DNA of 64,000 nucleotides from Isoetes taiwanensis (GCA_021234155.1 JAJEKV010000093.1:4007647-4071646), one strand, 5' to 3'; shown: positions 11,590-24,188, counted from the stretch's first letter. Numbers and translations: made by a program. The notes: generated by a model from the letters alone, not told the origin.

Positions 11590-13131
11590 TAATGGAGTAA
11601 AGCAGGTGGAGATCTTGCGTGTAGATTGGAAATGCTACAAGTTCCAAGGGAACTTCATCATGCAATTGCGTGCTTATATGGTAGGGTGCTAGTAGAACTA
11701 TCTTTCCCATTTACAGGGCCAGAAAAAGTGCAGAATACGATTGGGGTCAAGCAAGGCTGTCCCTGTTCTCCAACTCTTTTTGGATTGTTCATAGATGAAC
11801 TAAAAAATTGGATGACGAGGCTTGGAGGGTTAGGAGCCCATTTGGGAAGGTATGCTTTGCAGCTTCTGCTTTTTGCTGATGATATTGTATTAATTTCAAA
11901 GAACCCAGCTGGACTGCAGCGTCATCTAGATGTATTATGTGGTTTTTGTGAAGAAAAAGCATGAGGTAAATCCCCGATAAAATCAAAGATAATGGTGATA
12001 GGGGGCCGGGATACCACAAAATTTTATGTAGATGGTGCTCCACTTGAACAGGTCACTAATTATAAGTATTTAGGAATTGAAGTGTCAAATAACTATAAGT
12101 GGACATTGGCAGCCCAGAAACGTGCATCAGGTGGTCTCAGAGCATTTTACAGTATGATGAATGAGTGTAAAATCAATAATTTTGAACATTGGCGACTGAA
12201 GAAACTCTTTTTTGGGATACAAGTTAAGACAGTGGTTCTTTATGGAAGCCCAGTTTTGAGCCAGGCTTGTCTTTAAAGGGGTGGAGCGATCTAGAAAAGA
12301 TCCAAAAAAGATTCTTGATAGGTGAATTGGGAGTCAAGGTGCAAACTCCTTATTGCATGATGTTGGCTGAAACAGGTCTGCTACCTCATGAGGTAGAGGC
12401 ATTGTGCAGAACTATCTCATTTGTTAACAGAGTTCTAGATATGGACACTGACCGGTTACCTTACCAAGCCCTTATGCATAGCACAAAAGGTTGGTATGCC
12501 GATGTCAAGAGATGGGCAAGGAAATGGCTTGGTGATGACAATTGGCCGTTATCCCAGAAAATTTGAAGAAATACATGATTATGTGGTCACGCCGCAGGCG
12601 TCCCGCAAACTTTGGCAAGTAGACGAAGATAACGATGTGAAAAAAGAAGTTTTACTTGACTAATCTAAACGATCCGACGAGTATAAAGAGTAGCCTTATC
12701 TACTCTCATGTATCATTTTGAAAAAAACGCATGCTTATTTTAGCAAATGAGATTATCATCTCACAACTTAGTTAATTGAGACTGGTAGGTGGGATGACAC
12801 ATTCCATGAGGAGCGATTTTGTCCAAGTTGTTTAGAACCAGCCTATTGAAGATGAAGAACAACACCACTCTTTGAAATGCACAAAGACACCTAACAGCAG
12901 TAAGGGCTCGTTATGGCATTATAGCCTTAACACTTGGTGAACTTTTTCTTCTGTCTGCACATACTTTGTATTCATATTTTAGAGATCTTTTGAAAGAAAG
13001 AGAAAACATAATTGAGCTTTTCACTCTTATGAGAGATTTTGATATTGAAGGCGCCTCTGATTAAGTGCCAAAGTACTAATTTGTAATCTTTTTTTTTTTG
13101 CCATAGAGGCCTAAAATAAATAAATAAATAA
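11590..13131 (+). mobile_element. LINE retrotransposon 3' part, plus strand
   Basis: A diverged relative of the neighbouring minus-strand LINE, in head-to-head orientation. Recognised parts: TIGVKQGCPCSPTLFGLFID (11730-11800), the FADD box at 11872-11883, YKYLGIEVSNNYKW, RFLIGELGVKVQTPY, RTISFVNRVLDMDTDRLPY, KRWARKWLGDDNWPL (to about 12565), a CPSC...H...C knuckle near 12815-12890, and a (TAAA)n tail at about 13111-13131. Reading is interrupted by frameshifts at about 11962 and 12276 and by stops. 5' truncated; no endonuclease domain on this copy. Confidence 0.85.
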
Positions 13132-13236
13132 TCTCACAACTGAAATGGAGTTCCTCTGCCATTAGCTCTGCCTACACCTGGTGTTTTTGGATTCCATATA
13201 GAGCCTAACAGAATGAAGTTACTTGCCTACAAAAAG

Positions 13237-13272
<36 letters not shown>

Positions 13273-13460
13273 AAAAGAATGAAGTTATCAATTTTACGGT
13301 AAAGCTCTAGCTTGATGCTCCCAAGTTTCCATGAACATCACCACATCAAATTGCTCAAACAAATCTGCTATTGCATCTATTTTGCTTGTATAAGCTTTGT
13401 GTGCATTCTAGAACATGACCTTCAAGGCCCCAATTTCCTATCCCTTCTTTCTTTTTAGTC
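13132..13460 (-). mobile_element. LINE endonuclease fragment, minus strand
   Basis: Translation of the minus strand from about 13435 reads LKVMFWNAHKAYTSKID then FEQFDVVMFMETWEHQAR, the start of an APE-type endonuclease domain (with a stop in place of one codon). It continues after a small insertion with SIWNPKTPGVGRANGRGT. Such domains sit at the N-terminus of the LINE ORF2. The opposite strand orientation means it does not belong to the plus-strand LINE that abuts it. Confidence 0.65.
13210..13287 (+). repeat. Poly(A) mini-insertion with 12-bp target duplication
   Basis: The 12-mer AGAATGAAGTTA occurs at 13210-13221 and again at 13276-13287. Between them are 54 bases: CTTGCCTACAAAAAG followed by an uninterrupted run of 34 A and a short A-rich end. 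This is the footprint of a severely 5'-truncated LINE-mobilised transcript. It interrupts the minus-strand LINE endonuclease frame. Confidence 0.8.
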
Positions 13461-13795
13461 AAAATTGCCTTTTCCATGTCTATCTAGATATGCTACGCCA
13501 AATCCCTCGGCTCTTCTTTCATTTTTTCCGTTCTATTTTTCGGTATCCAATTGAGCGGGCTAAGTCTAGATCAAATAGAATTTTTGCCCTTTTAGAATAG
13601 CCCCCGTTCTCTGAAACACATGGTCCCTTCTTTGCTACTTTGCAAAATTTAACCGAGGATCGAGGTTATAACATCCTAATTTGCCTAGTCTTCTTCCCTT
13701 GCACAACTTATGGCTCATGGAGATATATGCACTTTTTCTGTAAAATGGAGCTATCTTGAGTAGAGTTAGCAAGTCAACACGTATTTTTAGAGTTT
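13461..13795. other. Unassigned sequence
   Basis: No recognised coding potential. It may include the 5' end of the minus-strand LINE endonuclease fragment. A short plus-strand ORF (13415-13600) overlaps the LINE and looks like chance. Confidence 0.3.
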
Positions 13796-14690
13796 TTAGC
13801 AAATACTCAAAGTCCTCACTATCTTTTTCCTTTTTAAATATTTACGAGCAAGTGGAGGAGGTGCAACCATAATTTGCTCAACTTCCTTGTGTTTCACAGC
13901 ATCAACTTCATCCCGATTACACATCTTTGGCTCTTTTTCCTTTGCATTATTCATTCTTATAGTGTGCACAGCCATAATCTCCTCATGTTCTTCAATTTCC
14001 TGCACAAATCTAATGGAAGCATTTTGTTCATTAGGCTTAGATTTCTCCTGCCTAGCAAAATATTCTTTCACACTACATCTATCTTCATAATGTCCCACGG
14101 CTTTTACAAAAGGCACACACAGCACTCCTTATCAAAATGCCCTCTTTTTCCACATTTTGTACAAGGCCTATACCAACAGTGATCAGAGGAGTGAGTATCT
14201 CTGAAACAATGAACACAGGGTGGATAGGTCTTCTTCTCAAACTTCGAGTTCTTCAGCTCTTGAAGTTGCTTGGTCACCTCAACCAATGCCTCTGATACTT
14301 TGGTGATCTCAGCTCTTACATCTGCTGCAGGAGCTTCAGTATCCTCCATTTTTGTTTTTGTCTTTTCCTTTTGAACAACATAAACTGGCACAGATCCTGG
14401 TCCCATGTATTCTTGTTCATAATCTGGAAAAAAAGGATCATGGGGTGAGTGCATGTCATCTTGCAAGTGAAAGCCTTATGTATTGTGTCAAAGCCTTCTT
14501 GTTTTTGAATCTTTAGCGCCTTCACATTGTATTCTTGGTCTCTTGCTTAATCCTTTGATAAAAGATGCCACAAGATCGCGGTGTGGTTAGGAACTTGGTT
14601 GATCGGCATTTGACAAGATAAAGATTGAATCTTTCCACATACTGATGCACACTTTAACCATGTTTAATGCGAAAAGTCTGCAATTCAAAT
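13796..14690 (-). mobile_element. Retrotransposon gag remnant with two CCHC knuckles
   Basis: Minus-strand gag pieces in changing frames. The N-terminal side (about 14690-14530) reads VKVCISMWKDSIFILSNADQ and LVASFIKGL, the capsid-like Retrotrans_gag region. The frame 14466-14104 then has a coiled Glu/Lys-rich part followed by two perfect CX2CX4HX4C zinc knuckles, CVHCFRDTHSSDHC and CTKCGKRGHFDKEC. Nucleocapsid knuckles bind the element's RNA. Frameshifts follow the second knuckle. It is directly downstream (in minus orientation) of the 14.7-15.9 kb repeat, which may be its LTR or leader. Confidence 0.7.
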
Positions 14691-15925
14691 CGGTACCTCC
14701 ACCGCCCCACACGCCTGGATGTTCCACGTGGCATGGGGAGATTGGCTTGGGAAAAAAATAGGCTGGGGGGGTAGATAGGAAATTTTTTTGCCACATGGCC
14801 TAAGGCACGATTCCCAAGGAACTAAATTTGGGGGCCAAATTGAATGATTTTTTCAATTTTCTTTTTTCCAAGGGGAATCTTTTAATATGCTCTAGAAGAT
14901 GCTGGAATCTTTTTGGCAAATGGGCACTTTCAAATTTTGGCTTTAAAATGGCATGTAAGAAGGATGATGTGGCATATGAGCATGATGACTTGGCAAAGCA
15001 AGGGTGACATGGCAAACAAGGGTGGTGACGTGTCAAACACTTGGTCTTAGAATATTTTTTCTAGTCAAAACTTTGAGTGAGGTGGACATGATGTGTATGA
15101 CATGTGGATGATGATGTGGAGGTGTTGATGATGATGTGGCATAGTGATGTGTCACTTTCATGGGTTCAAACATGTGATTTAAAGGATTTTTGTGAAAAAT
15201 TTGGAATCTCAATGTAGTGACACGTGCATGATATGACATGGCAAGAAAGGGTGACATGTATGGTGACTTGGCCTCTCAAAGGTGTTGTCATGGGTCAATT
15301 TTGGCATAAATGCATAATTTTTGCATTTTCTAGGCAAATCTTGATTTTGAGTATTCCCTTAGGAATTTTTGTATTCTCTCTCCTTTTTTGACTCATAGGA
15401 AGAGGAGGTTGACCTTTGACCACATGTATGACCAAGTCAAGTGAAGTCTTGTGCTTTGAATGATATGGAGATGATATGGTGAGTGTGTGGAAGGTGAATG
15501 ACATATGAAGGGGTAGTTTTGACTAAAAAAAATCTTCAAGGCCAAATTTGACTTGGAGATGAGGTGTAGATGTGAACTAATGATCTCATGAGCATTTAAG
15601 CATGGTTAAGGATAAGGAGGATATAGGATGGGAATTAAAGGGTCGCAGTCATGCCAAGAACTCAAATGATACCATCACATACCAAGAAATCTTCAAGGGT
15701 TCTTCAATCCTTCTAACTTTGCTTCATCTCCTTTTGCCTTGCTTGTATGACCTTAGTCAAATGCCCTCACCTTGCTCTTCAAGTCTTCAAAGTGTGCAAG
15801 TATGAATTCTTCTTGTGTCTCTAAATTCATATCAAAGTGTAATGGTGTTAGTGTCGAAACATGCCTTGCTCTTCCATCTTTGCCATAGCATGGCAAAGAC
15901 TTCCCAAACTCTTTTGCATCGGTCC
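14690..15925 (-). repeat. 1.2-kb repeat, copy A (inverted relative to copy B)
   Basis: Collinear over its length with the reverse complement of 34,950-36,160. Shared landmarks include the CCACGTGGAACATCC block, the CCAAGGGGAATCTTTTAATA block, the run of GATGTGGCA/GACATGGCA-like motifs at 14950-15260, and the TATCATTTGAGTTCTTGGCA block. It lies upstream of a gag remnant in the same (minus) orientation, so it is probably an LTR plus leader of a decayed LTR element. Exact ends and a TG..CA border were not established. Confidence 0.75.
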
Positions 15926-18900
15926 TCGAGGGCCTCACCAATAGACCGGACCGAAATTGAGCCCATAGTTCCTTTCCCTATACATCATACTCATGCATTC
16001 CAAAATCCATCAACACAATAACATTTGTGCATCTATGTGCACATGGAATTTGGTTCCCGGAAGAGCAAGTATGCTCTTCCTCCATAACACATTCCGTTGT
16101 ATCTAAAAACTAGAAATGGGTGCCTTGTATTGCTGTATAGTCCATATGGTTTGTAAATGCTTTACAAAATTTTGGTTGAAAGGAAAAAAAAATTAATCAA
16201 CTAGCAAAAGGCACACCAAAGAGGGGTTTAGCAACATTTAGACACACAAACAATGATCTAGAAAAGAAGAATGCCTTTGGCAATGTTTAGATTGCACATA
16301 ATCAATGATTTAGAAGAGGATTATTCTCTGTACTGAGCTTGACCAAGTAGGTATATTGATAAGTAGTCATGATAATAGGTATTCCATTATAGATACACAT
16401 AGAATTTGGACATCAAAGACTTTAGAAATGTGCTTAAGTTCCAATACCATAGTCATATCTGTCCTATCTTGAGACCCGGTTGTGAGTCCAAGTTCCCCAT
16501 GAGTCTAAGTCCGGGTAGAAGCTTTGTTGAAGTATTGTTGTATTGAGGTATCTATTGTGATGGAAAGATGGTTTGCACTACCTTTCCGGGTAGTCTATTG
16601 TTATTATTGCTAGTCTCCGTAGAGGTTTTTGCTTTTTCTTTGTTATAGGAGCCTATAAGGGACATGTGAGAATGACACCTCCGTGTTCTATTCTCGTGGC
16701 ATGCCTATCCCAAGCGCTAGGACAAACATGGCTTTATCTATACACAAGGGAAAATACAAAGGCAAGTTCAAACACGTTAGCCGAAGACCGGCATTGAACG
16801 GAGGTAGTTGAGTAACCCGCGCCTCCTTATACATAGTCCTTAGGCATATGTGAATCTTTTGGCCACATGGCCTATTGCATGGCTGTCACGTGCCACCAAT
16901 GCATGTTTGCCACATTGTTTAACGTGCATGTTGTCATTTGCTAATCCACAAATATGATGAATATTGTTACATGTACAAGAAATTTATCGCCTTATATGTT
17001 TCCCATATGTCTTGGAACCTTGGTCGCTTCGCGAAACATTTCTCTTATCTATTTCCCTATGTCTTGGAAGTGAATCAAGATAGGCATATTCAAAAACAAA
17101 ACAAAAAATAGTAAACTGAATTACATAAGGTAGAAAAATGGGTGGTATGATAGTAAAGTCTTAGGCCCTTTTTTCATGGCAGTCTTATTTTTAAAAGTCG
17201 CATAGTTTAACAAATGAGGTTTGACCACCTATTGCCCTAAAAGAAGTTTCCACTATAGAAATAAGACTTGTCTTAATTAGGTTCGAATAGGTTTGGAGAC
17301 TACTTTTATTTTATACTGAGGGACATCCCTCCATATAAAATAACATATCTAGTCTTATTTGAATATATAACAAAAAATGAGGCGTGGTCGATTTTTGTGA
17401 TGGTTGTCCCACTAATATTTTAGGTTGGTGTCATATTTTATGACTATGAAAATGCACCATCGCGATGGAAAAGCAAGTTTCAATTTATATTGTTATTTCT
17501 TGCTCGAGAGTCACAAATGGTGTCATATATTATACATGATAGTCATATTTTTATGTGGGAAAAAGGTTAGAGTTTCTAATCTATTCCATGCTTGAATATC
17601 TTGTATATATATAATAATATATACAATCATGATATGTTTACGATGTAGCAATCTTAAATAGGTGGCACGATAGTATGGTAAAGTCTTTTGCTTGTGATAA
17701 GAGAGATCGGAGAGGTTTGAATCCATTCTATGTAGATTATTTTGTATACATATTACAATATCACGTATAGTCATGACATTTTTTTTTATATGTATAATAA
17801 TATGTATAGTCATGAAATGCTTCTGATGTGGTAAATGGTGAATTGACTGGCTATACTCATAAGAACTTGCATTTTGTCTTAGAGGCATGTGAATGAATGG
17901 ATCCCACTTGACAGTTGATGTCTCTAATAATATTAATTTTGTTCAAGTAAGTATGTTATCGTGCAAATATTGTTCTTTAATCTAAAGGTCTTGTTTTTCT
18001 TTCTTAATCCGATATGTCATTTGTGCATAGAGTTATTGGATCACTATCAATGGGATCGTATATCACGGGGCTTCGAGCAAGGATTAGTGACGAGAATCAT
18101 TCGTATGTTGTTGATTATGCTAGTGTTTCAAGCCTATATAGATTAAGGTACTTTATGACCGGGAGTTCAAAAAAAATTTTGGTTGCGTTTTGGGCGGTTG
18201 GAGATCCAAGAGGAGCGAGAGCAGGTGCCCCAAAAAGCTATCGAGACTTGTCCGATCTTGTCCTTGAGAAATTATACAAGGTATTGGTCCAATACCCTCA
18301 CAATAAAACTATTACATTGTACCTAATATTGCTATTCCTTTGGCTCGGTTAGATCACGGGTTCTCATGGCCAAAATGGGTCTAATAATGGGGACCTTAAA
18401 AATCCATTGCCCCGGGTCACGGGTTCAAATATGACCAATCGATTGCTATGGTTGAGACCTTAAATCTCGACATATGTCTTGGATAAGCACACAAAAGCAA
18501 CTCTAGCATATCACACCTACATAGTGGATTGTCTTCCATGTGATATGTAGAATGTACTCATCATGCGATGATGAATAGAATGATGTCCTTTAAAAAAAAA
18601 AAAAAACTTACAATGCAATCATGGGTTAAAACATATAAGATAAGAGATGTGCCCTTAAAGAAAAATGATTGCAAGAACGATTACTAAATGGACTAGGAGG
18701 ACAATGCTCCTTTCTTACATTCTTTCTTTCTTTCTTTCTTTCTTATGCGTAGCAAATTACATTGACAGACATTGTAAAGGTATGATGTACAATCAACATA
18801 GTATTAGAGCTTAACATTTTGATAAAAACAAGAAAGCCAAAATAAAGACAGGTTGTTCAAATGTTCTAGAACCTTATAAGAGAAAATGGACACTGTGATA

Positions 18901-19500
18901 TTGATAGAAAGTAAGTGCAATACAAAAAGCAATACTGGTCACAAGCAAACGTTAATACAAAATTGAGAACTTAACATAAATATTTTGAACATGCCTAAAA
19001 CACTAAATGGTTGGCAAACATGTGCATTGGAAGAAGAGAACTCTATGTAGTCATCCTTGATCTCATATCTCGGTTCTAGATTGTACATGATGCATGCTAG
19101 AATGCATTTAAAAAAAAAAGGGAGGTGGAGTGAACAAATTATTCCCGAGTATTATGAGCACCCGTACGTTATGATACTTGAAGTGCTTGAGAGATTCTTG
19201 CCGGTTCGGATGAGCAATGTTGGTATTGTATATATCTCATAAACAATGATCTCAAGTGGATGTAAATATGCTTTTTCTGTCTTATGTGATTATGTGAGAC
19301 TATATAACAGAGATGTTTTAAATGGTCCTGAGGAGGCCTAATTCACAAAAATCAGAATTTTATATTGTTAAATGTTTTGTCGGGTTTTGCTGGTTTACTG
19401 ACTTTATAGGTTTGCTATTTTTGGGTGCTTTCGGGTTCTTTGGTGATTCGTAGTTATCGTATGCAATTTTGTTCAATAAACAAGAAAAATTGATGGCTTC
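15926..19500. other. Unassigned, repeat-derived sequence
   Basis: No gene recognised. It contains a 33-base block at 15946-15978 shared with 37,487-37,522, and AT-rich stretches at about 17520-17830 with loosely repeated ATATAATAATAT and 'TAGTCATGA' motifs. One ORF of 112 codons (18014-18352) resembles nothing I know. Tetranucleotide and poly(A) tracts lie near 18.6-18.75 kb. Confidence 0.4.
18721..18744 (+). repeat. (TCTT)6 microsatellite
   Basis: Six perfect TCTT units in non-coding sequence. Confidence 0.9.
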
Positions 19501-19542
19501 GCTTTCGTGAAGCATAAAAAATCTATGATGGACATGTGGTCC

Positions 19543-19571
19543 AGGGGGGGAGGGGAGGGGGCGGGTGGGGG
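19543..19571 (+). other. G-rich tract, potential G-quadruplex
   Basis: Five consecutive G-runs of 3-7 bases separated by single A, A, C and T bases. The spacing fits a very compact G-quadruplex on the plus strand. No gene is adjacent. Confidence 0.75.
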
Positions 19572-20850
19572 CTATAAACCAAAAGTCTCCCGCTCAAAAT
19601 TGATGTTTCTAACATCTAGGTGAGCCGACATCTAACCTAGGTGTGAGCCATTTTGTATGACTCGAGGGAAGAAGACTGGTCTCTAGCATGCCATCGTTAA
19701 AAGGGGATCCAGTAATGCTTACAAATATGTGAGATGAAGTCAAAATTGCATAATTGCATACATTGCTTGAAGAAGTGGTCAAAACGGGAACAACACACTC
19801 ACAACCCGTGATTGGAATTGAAGGAAGGATTTAGTAAACCGATGGAGACCAATACCATGGATGTGAAGAGCATGGCATCTTTGGCCAAAGGAATCGATCA
19901 AAAGAAAAAAATGACCCTACATCATGAGAGGATATTGGCAATAGTCAAGAAAATTTCAGGTGGGAAGGTAAGGACATCAATGAAGTAATTGATAATTTCT
20001 TCCGGTGACTTACTTTTGGGAAGAAAATGGCTCTCTACGTTGATGCTAGGCATGTTGGGTCAAAAGAATCATTTCAATGGCGAAGAAGGTAACATTATAC
20101 AACAAGGTAGGAGAATTTGAGGCCCTAAATTTCATTGAAGAAGAGATGATGTTCTCAAACCCATATGGAGAATTTGAATTAAATGCAAACAATCAAGAGT
20201 CCAACATGGAACACCCAATCCGAATTAGCATTCCCTAAACAAAATAGTTTTGCATATTTATGGTTTGATGGTGGTGTTTCCAAAAGGCTAAAGATGTGGC
20301 CCACATCTGCTTTGCTATTCTCAAAGACTCTTCCAATAGGTTGCTTGCAAAAGTAGGAAGAATTTATCCTAATACTACCTCAAATATGGCCGAGAATACA
20401 AAGCTTTTGATAGCGAGGTCTCCAAGAGGCAAAAGAATTTGAGTATTAATGAAATTGTTATCTTTGGAGATTCTCATCTTGTTTTGCGGGGAAAATATTG
20501 GGTGAGTATCAAGCCAAGAATGAAAACATGATCTGCTTTCGTGATCAAGCCTTCCATGAATTAAAAAATTTTAAAAACTTGGATGCTCTGTCATGTGCGA
20601 GGGCGAGAATGATGGGCTGATGCACTGCTGCCGTGTCCTTCTCGAACACTTGGTGAAGGAGCAATTCCGGGAGGAAGAACTAGAGAAGAAAGACCTATAA
20701 CAACTCTATCCTATTACGTAATTAATGCTCGTGAAAGAAAAAGCAATTAAAAGGAAATCAAAGCTGAACAAAAAGGTTTAGATAAAGTCTTTGTATGTTG
20801 GAGATTTGTGTAAAGAAGAAGATAATACCTTTGTCACAAAATTCTTTGAT
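19572..20850. other. Decayed sequence upstream of outer gypsy pol
   Basis: Same orientation and likely the gag/protease part of the gypsy element whose pol follows, but all frames are full of stops. No zinc knuckle or protease motif could be recognised. Confidence 0.35.
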
Positions 20851-23448
20851 GATTGAAAAAGATATTTTTTGCTTGGGATTATGATGAATTGGTTGGTGTT
20901 GATGAAGTATTTGTGAGTTTGAGATAAAGATTAAAGAAGGTATGAAACACAGTGGTGCATAAACTCGAGGAAAAATTAATGCATCCTTGTTGGGACTAAT
21001 TAAAGAAGAGTTATAAAAATGAAGGATCTGAGGTGTAATTCTGCGAAATTGTGAACCACGAATGGCTATCTTGCATTGTCCACAGTAGAGAAGAAGAATA
21101 AAACCATCGGGATGCGTATTGACTATAGAGATTTAAACAAAGCCACCGTCAAAGATTGCAATCCATTACATTTCTAGAGGAGGTTTTACATCTTTTCTTG
21201 GGTAAAGATATATATATTCTTTCTTAGATGGTTTTCAGGTTTCAACCAAATAAGCATAAAGGAGGAAGATCAAGCCAAAGACCTCATTCATCACACCATG
21301 GGGAACATTTGCCATGAAGAGGATGCCCTTTGGACTAATGAATGCATCTGCAACATTCCAAGAGCTATGGACACAATTTTCAAAGACATGCACAATGCTT
21401 TTTACCGTGTCTTCTAGGATGATCTTTGCTTAGGAACCTCCCTCAAAAGTCATTTTGATGTTCTAATTGAATTGTTTGCCTTGTGTAGAAAAGGGGGTCA
21501 GCTTGAATCCAAAAAATGTGTTTGCTTGTCTTCAGGAGGAGAATTGCTTGGACATGTGGTGTCTACAAAGGGGCATTCATGTTCTTTGAGGCCAAGGTTG
21601 AGGCTTTGAAAAAAAGTTGGCACCTCCCAAGACACTCAAAGCAGTGTAAAAGCTTCATGGAATGACGGTTTCTTAAGAATATATGTTCCCCAACTTCTCA
21701 CACACTATGAATCAATTTCTAACCTCACAAAGGTTGGAAAATTTTCCAAAAATGAAAGCAAGCACATTGATTGATTGGAATGAAGAGTGCCGAGTCGTTT
21801 GACAAAATCATCAATGCCATCACAGTAACTCCATCACATTAAAAACCTCCCGATCTAGAAAAGCCCTTCAAAGCTTATACCCAAGTCACTAAAAGGGCAA
21901 TTGGTCTTGCTTTGCTACAAGGGATCATCTAATTGCTTTTTGCAAGCAAAATGTGGTGAACAAGCTAAGATATCCTAGACTAGAAAAAGTGCACCGAGCT
22001 CTCATGTTTTACGATAGAGAGGCATGGACATTTGCTACAAAGCAGTAAGTTCGGTCTTTATGAGGCAAAATCCTTTGTCACCTTTTTGTTAAAAAAGCAA
22101 CCCAAAGCTAAATTGTGCGAGGGGGAGCTGTAAAGTCCAAACTTATAATATTCTTGTCAAAGTGGTCAATGTGGTAGAATCTCCCAATGCATATTTGCCT
22201 TATGTTACTGTTTGAACCACGAGGATCAAGATGGTTTATGTAATGATGATCTTGTTACTAACTTGGTTGCTTTTGATGCAAGAGACTTGGGTAGGCAATG
22301 TGAGATCGAAGTTACCTTGAGAACAATGAAGTGCCAAAAGAATTTGAGTAAGCAGATCAAGAAAGGAGATTTAAAGATAAATGCAAAAATTCAGGCTCAT
22401 TGAGAATGTATTGTGCAAGATTGACAAGGAAGGGGTATTCTTTGAGATGTGAGATGATGAAGAGGCCATAATGATCATTGAAGCATGCCATGAAGGAATA
22501 TGTGGAGGACATTTCTTTGGCGACACAAGCGCAAAAAAAATCTTGAGGTTAGGATATTTTTGGCCTACCCTTTTCAAGGATTGTTATAATGCTATAAAAT
22601 GTTGCTATAAGCTGCCAAATCTTTGGCATAAGAACCCTCTGACCGACTCCCTCAACTGCTATAACCTCCCCTGGACCTTTTCAAACATGGGGTCTAAGCA
22701 ATTCCCTTGAGAGAAGCAAATGCCTATGCTCTTGCAAAGATTTCTCCATGAAAACATTTGTGTTAGGTTTGGAATTTCTTTTTAAGGTTATCTCGATGAG
22801 AGTCAATTTATCAATCAAACAATTACACTCTTGCTAGCTACTTTGAAGGTCAAACACACTAAGAGCTTGTCCTATTATCCTCAAGGCAATGGTCAAAGCG
22901 AGTCAACCAACAAAGTTCTCAAATCAATCACGAAAAAGACCATCGGCATATCAAAGAAAGTAGCGGCACAAAACTCCATGATGCACTTTGGGCCTATAGA
23001 ACCACAATCAAAGCATCCACAAGGCACCGCCTTTTAGTTTGGTTTATGGCATAGAGTCGGTGAGTGCCTCTTGAATTGGAACTTCCTTCACTTAGATTGG
23101 CATATCAAATAAATCTAGAAATGGATGAGGCTCTAAAGGAAAGATGTGTGAGATTGATGCAGCTTGAAGAACACAAGTATGAAATGGAGAATCTTGTTAT
23201 GATGAAAAAAGCCAAAGACGTTGCAGCTTTCAAAGTAGCTCATAAGCTCCAAGGTACTCTGAAAACAGGTGAGCTAGTCTTGAAATGGAATAAAGCTAGG
23301 GAAGAGATAGCATACAAATTTGAAAATCTACGGGAAGGGCCTTTTTGAGGTCATTGGCCGCGTGAGGAAAAGATTCTTCTTGGTTGAGAGATATATGCGA
23401 TGGCATAGAATTGCTAAATCCTATTAACGTGCATTTGAAAAGGTATTG
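20851..23448 (+). mobile_element. Outer Ty3/gypsy element, pol remnant (left part)
   Basis: Degenerate pol read across many frameshifts. Reverse transcriptase at about 20860-21560 (FAWDYDELVGVDEV, MRIDYRDLNKATVKD, WFSGFNQISIKEEDQAK, RAMDTIFKDMHNAFY, then GELLGHVVSTKG). RNase H region at about 21800-22100. Integrase zinc-binding region at about 22440-22620 (CHEGICGGHFFGDTSAKKIL, LGYFWPTLFKDC). Integrase core near 22730-23030 (YYPQGNGQSESTNKVLKSI). The integrase C-terminus follows (VLKWNKAREEIAYKFENLR), ending in a DGIELLNPINVHLKRY-type pol end at 23448. The motif style resembles the non-chromovirus (Tat/Athila-like) plant lineages. At 23448 it is cut by the 10.7-kb LTR element; its last few codons resume at 34133. 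No LTR pair was identified for this older element. Confidence 0.8.
23444..23448 (+). repeat. Target-site duplication TATTG, left copy
   Basis: The five bases before the 5' LTR, identical to 34133-34137 after the 3' LTR. Confidence 0.9.
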
Positions 23449-24038
23449 TGTTGATCACGTGCCTCACAGTGCGGGACTATTCATCATCTGATGGACGAGT
23501 CAAGCTCAAGGATCCTGAGCCGAGCGCAATTCGGTCGTCCAAAGGCCCGATGAAGACCAGCGGTGAACCCGCCGGTCAAAGCACAGATGCGCTACCAAGA
23601 AAGCATGCCGCGACAAGTGATGACGAATCCTTTGCCAGCGTCGGCGCCAGCGTGATTCTAGGCACTTCAAGAGCCTTGCCCGGCATTCACTGCAAATCGG
23701 GCCTCCTTCCGGGGAGTCGACGCAGAGATCGGTCAGAGTGTCTATATTGGGCCAAAGGCCATTGTACTATATATATGAGTAGAGCTAGCACATGATTTTT
23801 AGATGAGTTTTGAGTCTTGTCTCCTTTTCGGTCTTCTCTCGATTCGCGAGAGCTCATGTATGTTCATCATTGATATCAAGGAAGCTTATCATTTTCCTCT
23901 CATTGTTCTCTTTTGTTACTTTTTCTTCTTCTTGTTCTCTTCTTGCAAATCCGTGACATAGTCCCCGTTCTCTGTTAGATCCAGGGTCCTCCACGGAGGA
24001 GGCTGTCTTGCGAGGGAGTTCGAACCAGACCCCAAACA
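23449..24038 (+). repeat. 5' LTR of the 23.4-34.1 kb element
   Basis: 590 bp, TG...CA. It shares long identical blocks with the 3' LTR, especially from GTGTCTATATTGGGCC through the TATATATA box to the end. The central part (about 23510-23700) is much more divergent than the ends. Confidence 0.93.
23769..23776 (+). promoter_or_regulatory. Probable TATA box in 5' LTR
   Basis: TATATATA in a block conserved between both LTRs (second copy at 33863-33870). The position, about 320 bp into the LTR, fits a U3/R border. Confidence 0.6.
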
Positions 24039-24188
24039 ACATCATGCGTGCTTAGAGTGCGATTCGATTTTCCTTTCTTACGTAGCCATATGCGTCCGAA
24101 AAACCGCGCCCGAGAAGAACTTCTTTCCCCGGGCAGCGTCTCGCTTGGAAGCGCCATCGCCGAAGGAAGCTGTTCATGACATGTATGG

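Noticed and set aside
14940-15260. Regularly recurring GATGTGGCA-type motifs as a CRISPR-like or satellite array
   Set aside because: Motifs vary in sequence and spacing and are part of the dispersed 1.2-kb repeat.
18014-18352. 112-codon ORF as a small gene
   Set aside because: Composition and context are like the surrounding decayed repeats, and no similarity could be recognised.
24001-24038. GTTCGAACC-like stretch as a tRNA T-arm
   Set aside because: No acceptor, D or anticodon stems fit around it, and it is the conserved end of an LTR.
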